A DNA stretch of 64,000 bases from Ophioceras dolichostomum. Lineage: Eukaryota; Ascomycota; Sordariomycetes; Magnaporthales; Ophioceraceae. Numbering within the stretch: position 1 is the stretch's first letter; every line of letters begins with the position of its first letter. The DNA lies in NCBI GenBank assembly GCA_003049485.1, contig PYST01000180.1:1-64000 (forward strand), in the 5' to 3' direction. Shown here one piece after another: positions 58,797-64,000 of this stretch. The position numbers and the translations under genes are program-made. Under the pieces are notes generated by a model. The model searched no databases, had not been told where the DNA came from, and saw nothing but the letters and a program-made list of their open reading frames with translations.

Positions 58797-59547
58797 ATTG
58801 GGACCGGACTCGAGAAGGGTATGACGAGGGGAACAGAAAAGATGCTAGGCGTCTTTCCCGGTGCGTGTGTGCGTGGGTGCGTGTGTGCGTGCAAGAAGTT
58901 GAGGAGGTCGTGTTGGTGACCGTCGGCGGCGAGGATCCCTCTTCGCGTTCGTCGTGATGTGTTCCCTAGATAGGGTGCGGGAGCGAGAGTAGTCTGGCGT
59001 AGTCCTCAAGTGTAGTGTGAGGATGATCAGGGTTTGGTGTCGGCCGAACAGGAGTGGTCGTCTCGTAGCACCCTTTCTCTCTATATCTTGATGAGGTGGA
59101 CGATGTGTTCCAACGGTAGGTAAGACTTAAAAAGAAGATCCGTCGCGGTCCGAGACTGGCGGGATCAGCGATCCTTATGTCTTCGGGGCCACAAGAATGA
59201 GAATGGGAGGGACAAGATGGGCCGCGGTGGCATGCACACTAGGCGGACGGCTGTGGTTGGCCGGGACCGGGTTGAAGTACCTCCAGGCCAGGGAACACAG
59301 CCAAGAGATACCTATGACGGCCACGGGTGTCCCAACCTGAACGTTTTTGTCCCTCTGTGTGGTCAGCGGGATGGGTCTCGACAGCCTCTGACGAGCAGTG
59401 GGCTCCCAAACAGAGTGATCGACGTCGACTTATCCCTTTTCCTGAAGCCGGGCCTTGTAAAGAGGGGACAACAGGAAGAGAGCAGGGGGTGTGCTGCCTG
59501 CAGGGATGGTGCAAGTGAGGTAGTAGTGATGGGTGTGGTGGACAGAT

Positions 59548-59607
59548 GGGGGATGGGGGAGGAGGGGAAGAAAAAAGGGAAGAGACGAGAAAGGGGATGG
59601 AGGAGAG
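59548..59607 (-). promoter_or_regulatory. CT box upstream of the minus-strand C2H2 gene
   Basis: Almost pure G and A on the plus strand, so pyrimidine-rich on the minus strand, about 750 nt upstream of the start codon. Likely promoter element by position and composition only. Confidence 0.35.
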
Positions 59608-60021
59608 CCAGCGACTGGGCGACCAAGGCTGAAATTTCTCTTGGGGCAGCGTCAATTATTCGACAACGACGGGCCGAGTAGGAAGGTGCCGTGAGGGGTA
59701 TGAGATCAGCGCAGGCGGTCTGTCTGGTCTCTTTAGATCCGGGAGATGGGATTGACGGATGAAGGATGGATGGGACTTCAGGCCCTCCCAGGGCTCCAGA
59801 GCCAGGGCTGGGTACGTGAGAGCGTGCGGTGTGGGCGCGCCGTGGAGCGGGTTGGGATATGCCCTAATGGGAACCACAAAGCCTGGGGCAGGCTGTTTCA
59901 AAGCCGGATGCTCTCCACAACCCACAACCCACAAAGAGTCAAGAAGAGCTCCCCGTTGCTTGTTCGAACAAAGCTGCTGCCTTTGAGCCTTTCTCGCCGG
60001 GATCTGCCTTGTAGAGGAAGA

Positions 60022-60075
60022 ACGACTGCAGACTGGAGACAGCAGACAGCAGACTGGAGACTGGAGACTGGAGAT
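60022..60075. repeat. GACTGGA/GACAGCA short tandem repeat
   Basis: Alternating units GACTGGA and GACAGCA, about seven in total, imperfect. Gene-free DNA. Confidence 0.8.
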
Positions 60076-63000
60076 TGTGCAATGGCTCGTGGGCGGTGCA
60101 GGTGTATCCTTAAGGAGCGTTTGTGTATGTGTGGACTGATGTACTTCGCCTGGTGTTACTGCGTGCTACCGCTACTCAGTCCTCAGCACTCTGTGGGTTT
60201 TGTGGCGAGTAATAATACCTGCTTCCCGTTCGCCGTCCGTCCCGTCGTATCGATGGATGATGGATGATGGATGCTTGGTAATGATGGGACAAAAAGGTCC
60301 GGCTGGTCCCTTCGTCTGTCTGTGGAGTGTCTGAGCGTGTCTGTACGGTGTATGGGTTTGGTCTGATTTAGGTCTGGAATAGATGCGGAAAACGATAGTC
60401 GGGTGTGGACAGAACAAAAAGGGCAGGCCTTGGTTTACATACATAGAAGCCTCACAACCTGATCGAGCGAAAATGACACTGGGAGGGTGGGAAAAGGCGG
60501 CCTGGGAGGAGGTCTATGTACATACGCAAGGGTGGTGGTGGCTCTTTCAACCACCCCCCGATCCCCAGACAATGATGGAGCATTGTGCTGCTTGGCTTTT
60601 AGAGAAGAAAAGCCGCTTGAGACCGGCCCTGCGGCCAAAGGAGAGAGGGAGAGCGAGGCCGGGGGAAAGTGGATGGTGTTGGGGTGTTGGGGTGTGGGTA
60701 AAGAGAGCGGGCAGAGGGTGTGCGCCATCGAGGACCTGTCCTATGGCGACAGTCAAACCGGACGGGAGGAGGACTGTGACGTCTTGAGGGCCCTCCTCCG
60801 TCAATGTACAGAAGTACATTTACCTTGGTACTATACATGGTGTCTGAAATGCCCGGTGAAATCGCTGCAAGACAGTTGTTCGCCATCTGCGCACGGTAGG
60901 CTCTGACAGGCACAACTTCCGGCAGTGCGACCAGTCGTAATTGTTGTGCGCTTTTCCAGCTCTCTTGCTCCAGGGCGACCGGGCTTGCTTGGGATTGTGA
61001 TATGGATGACGGCGATTTTGGCCCTGGTGCTCAGTCCCGCACTGTAACCCAGTCAGGCACAGCTACGGTGGAGACGTTCGTTCGCTGGTTGGTTCCTTGT
61101 TGAACGGCTGCGTCACAGACACTAAGCAGACGCCACTTAAGTGAGTGGAGGAACGCGGGTCCCAGAGTGTCCAGGAAAATTGACCAATGAGCTTCTGCTC
61201 GACCTAAGGCACCTCCAGAGTCGGGGTTGCCTCTCAAGCCCAGCAAGGATTGAAGCAAAGCACAGGGCGGTTGCTAGTTGCTTTCCCGCTGGTATTTTAC
61301 TTCTCGGCCCAATTCAACAGATGGCTGCGTCTGTTCGCCTCACGATGGACCCTTGAAGGCCGCCAATTCGACGATGATAGCGCCCTACGAGCGAGACATC
61401 CTCAAAAGGGAGCGAGCGGCTCACCGTTGCCCCTCTCAGGTCTGAGATAGCCCGTACTTCGGAGGCCATCATTTTGTATTTGCCCGATAATTTGCCATTT
61501 TGATACATTTAGGCAAGAGATCTGCTACTCAAGGCCAACCTGAGGTGGTGGATGGGGCGTGGAGGTCCTGAGCATCTCCAGCGTACTCAACTCGTGCTCT
61601 GGACAACCAGAGGTTGAAAATGCGTGACCAACGAATACAAGGCGTTTTTTTCTACGTAGTGCACATTGCCACAGGTGAACGGGCGCTTGCTACAGAGGCC
61701 GCTCAGGGGCACACTTGTTCGCCAGGCTACACATAAAAATGTAAGCAAAAAGGCGGCGGCGGCGGCGGTGGTGGTAATGGTAGTGAAGCATAGGTGCGGA
61801 CAAGATGCGGAATCAGAATTGCTGATGCCATTCCTGCTTCAGCAGCGGGGTGGAGAGCGGGAGGGTATCGAGCTGCGGGTGGAGTGGAGCCCGAGTGGGC
61901 ACCTGGTGGATACCGCGCTTTAAAGGTAGCGGTACCTGCGAGGGGGAGAAGTACCGCTACTAAATGCCCGAGCAGTCGTCCTGGCCCAGAAAGTAGCGGC
62001 CGCCATTGCTTTCCACCTCCACTACTCTGGCCTCCAATTCAGAGGAAGGTTGATTGAAATATCAAGCAGTGCAGTTCAAGCGGCAATAGACGGTTTGTGA
62101 AAGGTGGAGGCATAATCTAAAAGATAGGTTAACCGGTAGGTTCGGGTGGTAGACGAGGGTGCGGAGCGTTCTCGTGCAGGTTGGTTGGGGAGTGAGGTGT
62201 GGAGGTGGGCAGTGGGAAGGGCGAACACCGTCATACCTCTCGTCATATCGAGAGTTCAGGCACCCGCACCACCACCAACAGCAACAACCTGATGAGAGCC
62301 GAGCGCATCTCTGACATCACAGGGCGAAGCAATTCCAGGTACCTGAGCCTGCCAGACCTGCCGTATGGCCTACCCACTTGAGCATACTCAACCCAAATTC
62401 CTATCATATTGGACAGTCTCTGTCCCTCTCTCTCAGTACGACGAAGAGCGAGAGGAAGCCACGGCCACGGCGCCAACGCCTTTGCTAATCGCGTGGGAGA
62501 AATTTCTCCTCTCGACAGCACTCCCTCGACCCTCTCGGTCTCCCCATCCACACCAAAAAGTTTTATGTAAATTTTAACGATGCGCCAGACTTGGAGGGCA
62601 GAAGGACAGTCAAGAGCGGGGGATCGCACCTGGTGGCGTTGAGTTGCAGCCAGGTCTCCCTGTCAGTGGGGGACTACGCGACGGAATACAGACCAGGATC
62701 CTCAGGAGCCGGCGACCGGAAATAATCTGGCTGGTCCGGGCAATGTTTTGGGGGCAGTTTTTGATTTTGTCGTCTGCCAAACAGACCCCGCTGCCGTTAC
62801 AATTCTCCAGGTCCCACACGAGTCTGAGGTGGTGCAGGCAGTTCTGCTCTTCATTTCATTATACAGTTGGGTCGTTATCAGTGCGTGCCTGAGTGACGGA
62901 TAACGAGGAGATGCTGTTGGCTGGCTGGTTGAACCACCTACGTCAGAGGCTGGAAGAGCTGAACTGGTATTGGGCCAAGGCTGCGCAACAGTGATGGGCG

Positions 63001-64000
63001 CACAAAAATTGAAGCCGCCCACTGTCCCCTGCATCACATCCGCCCCCACTCCCACTTCCTGAGAAAAACAGATGCACGAAAGGGGATGGAGTTCCTTTTT
63101 TTTTCTTCCCCCCCCCTTCTCTCTCTCTCTCCTTTTGCCTGCTCTCCTTTCCGGCCATCTTGCGACACGCCACTACCGCAGAAGAGGGGGACTTGCGCCC
63201 CAGTTTTCGATTTTGGCAGCTAAGCTGAAAACCGACATCGGATTTGTCCAGATGCTAATCATTGCCTAGAAGAGAGTATGTCCATGGGATCAAGGGCCTG
63301 AAGCTCAATGGTCTGGATTTTAGGAGTGGAGCGGAGCTTCCAAACGGCTCACGCTCACTGGCTTGTTGAACTTCCGCCCTGAGCGCCGCCGCGTACCTTT
63401 TTTTCTGTAATGGTCGCGCTACTGTCATCTGATTGGATGGTCACCCCCCTCCATGTTGTTATCTATCACACACCCATAGCGAAAAGCCCCTTTTTTCAAC
63501 TTTTCGTCGGTCCTCTCTGCGTGCCACGAGGAATTCGACTGAGCAACAATTTCCCTCCTCTTAAGTTGGTCCTGGTTGAACTCCTCAGACAGGCCATCCA
63601 TTTCTTCCATATGCCCAATGTCCAGTGTGTCAAGCATCCAAAAACGTCCTTCGCGCACGTGCATGACAAGATCAACGAGGCGCGCCGTGGAGAGTTGCAA
63701 CAAGTTACCCAAGCTCGCGGTGGAGGTTCATCTCATCCCAGCGATGCCCGCTAAGCCCAAAGCGATGAGTTGAAACACCCCCGTTCAGGGTCCCCTTGTC
63801 GGTAGTTAATGAGATCGCCGTCCATCTTATGCAACCCTCGAAAACTCAATTCCGGACGACACGCACGAACCCAGAATAGATTCTTTTGCATCCAAATACC
63901 GCCGAGCCGGAGGGCCAAGAGTTTTCTCTTCGTAAGTGAATGGCGCTCAGTCACGCGGAACCGACGACATGCGAACCCGGCCGGCTAGAGAATAGAAAAA

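Larger units (their letters stand above)
58797..64000. other. Probable leader/promoter of the C2H2 gene and intergenic DNA
   Basis: No supported gene. A purine-rich stretch at 59548-59607 is a CT box on the minus strand and may mark transcription start for the C2H2 gene, implying a leader of about 750 nt. A GACTGGA repeat lies at 60022-60075. Near the right end two opposite frames (63410-63754 plus, 63712-63425 minus) are open over the same DNA; neither has a recognisable domain. Confidence 0.5.

Noticed and set aside
63410..63754. Two opposite open frames at the right end
   Set aside because: Neither shows a recognisable domain or splice pattern, and both cannot be judged real without comparison.

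Overview
The window reads as chromosomal DNA of a filamentous ascomycete, most likely a Sordariomycete. The genes are interrupted by short GT-AG introns of about 60-270 nt. Gene families include fungal Zn(II)2Cys6 and C2H2 regulators, a fungal rhodopsin-like seven-helix receptor, a questin-oxidase/AflY-like protein and a PQ-loop vacuolar transporter. Intergenic regions are long, with pyrimidine-rich tracts ahead of start codons. I see no transposon, no tRNA, no rRNA and no CRISPR. I rebuilt fourteen protein genes, twelve of them multi-exon. For the multi-exon genes I checked that reading phase is kept across every proposed intron; all models come from the sequence alone.

Layout. 1-8.9 kb: one plus-strand Zn(II)2Cys6 regulator (3906-5870) between gene-poor stretches. 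8.9-14.6 kb: a plus-strand C2H2 regulator with an unusually long first intron or leader full of CTGGA/CCAGGA motifs, then a long 3' region. 14.6-18.2 kb: intergenic, with an 81-bp assembly gap flanked by C-runs. 18.2-42.5 kb: eight genes all on the minus strand. In order of rising coordinate these are a rhodopsin-like receptor with a long polyQ tail, ribosomal protein uL1 (RPL10A), a secreted repeat glycoprotein, an unrecognised conserved-looking protein, RAD17, a questin-oxidase-like protein, a cytochrome b561-like membrane protein with a very long basic tail, and a peroxisomal/cytosolic-type NADH diphosphatase (NUDT12/Npy1 family). 43.8-47.5 kb: two plus-strand genes, a PQ-loop transporter and an ACAD10/11-type APH-fold kinase. 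48.3-50.2 kb: a minus-strand monocarboxylate-type MFS transporter. 50.2-57.3 kb: 7 kb without a recognisable gene. 57.3-58.8 kb: a minus-strand two-finger C2H2 regulator resembling the FlbC type. 58.8-64 kb: its probable long leader, then intergenic DNA.

The neighbours do not form an obvious pathway or biosynthetic cluster; this looks like a mix of housekeeping, DNA-damage checkpoint, membrane and regulatory genes. I found no convincing new multi-gene system. The points most worth a second look are the 270-nt stop-free, length-3n intron in RPL10A, the motif-rich 1.9-kb first intron of the C2H2 gene, the receptor whose membrane domain and polyQ tail look at first like two separate genes, the 30-bp coding repeats in the secreted protein, and a dispersed family of TACCTAGGTA palindromes in intergenic DNA.
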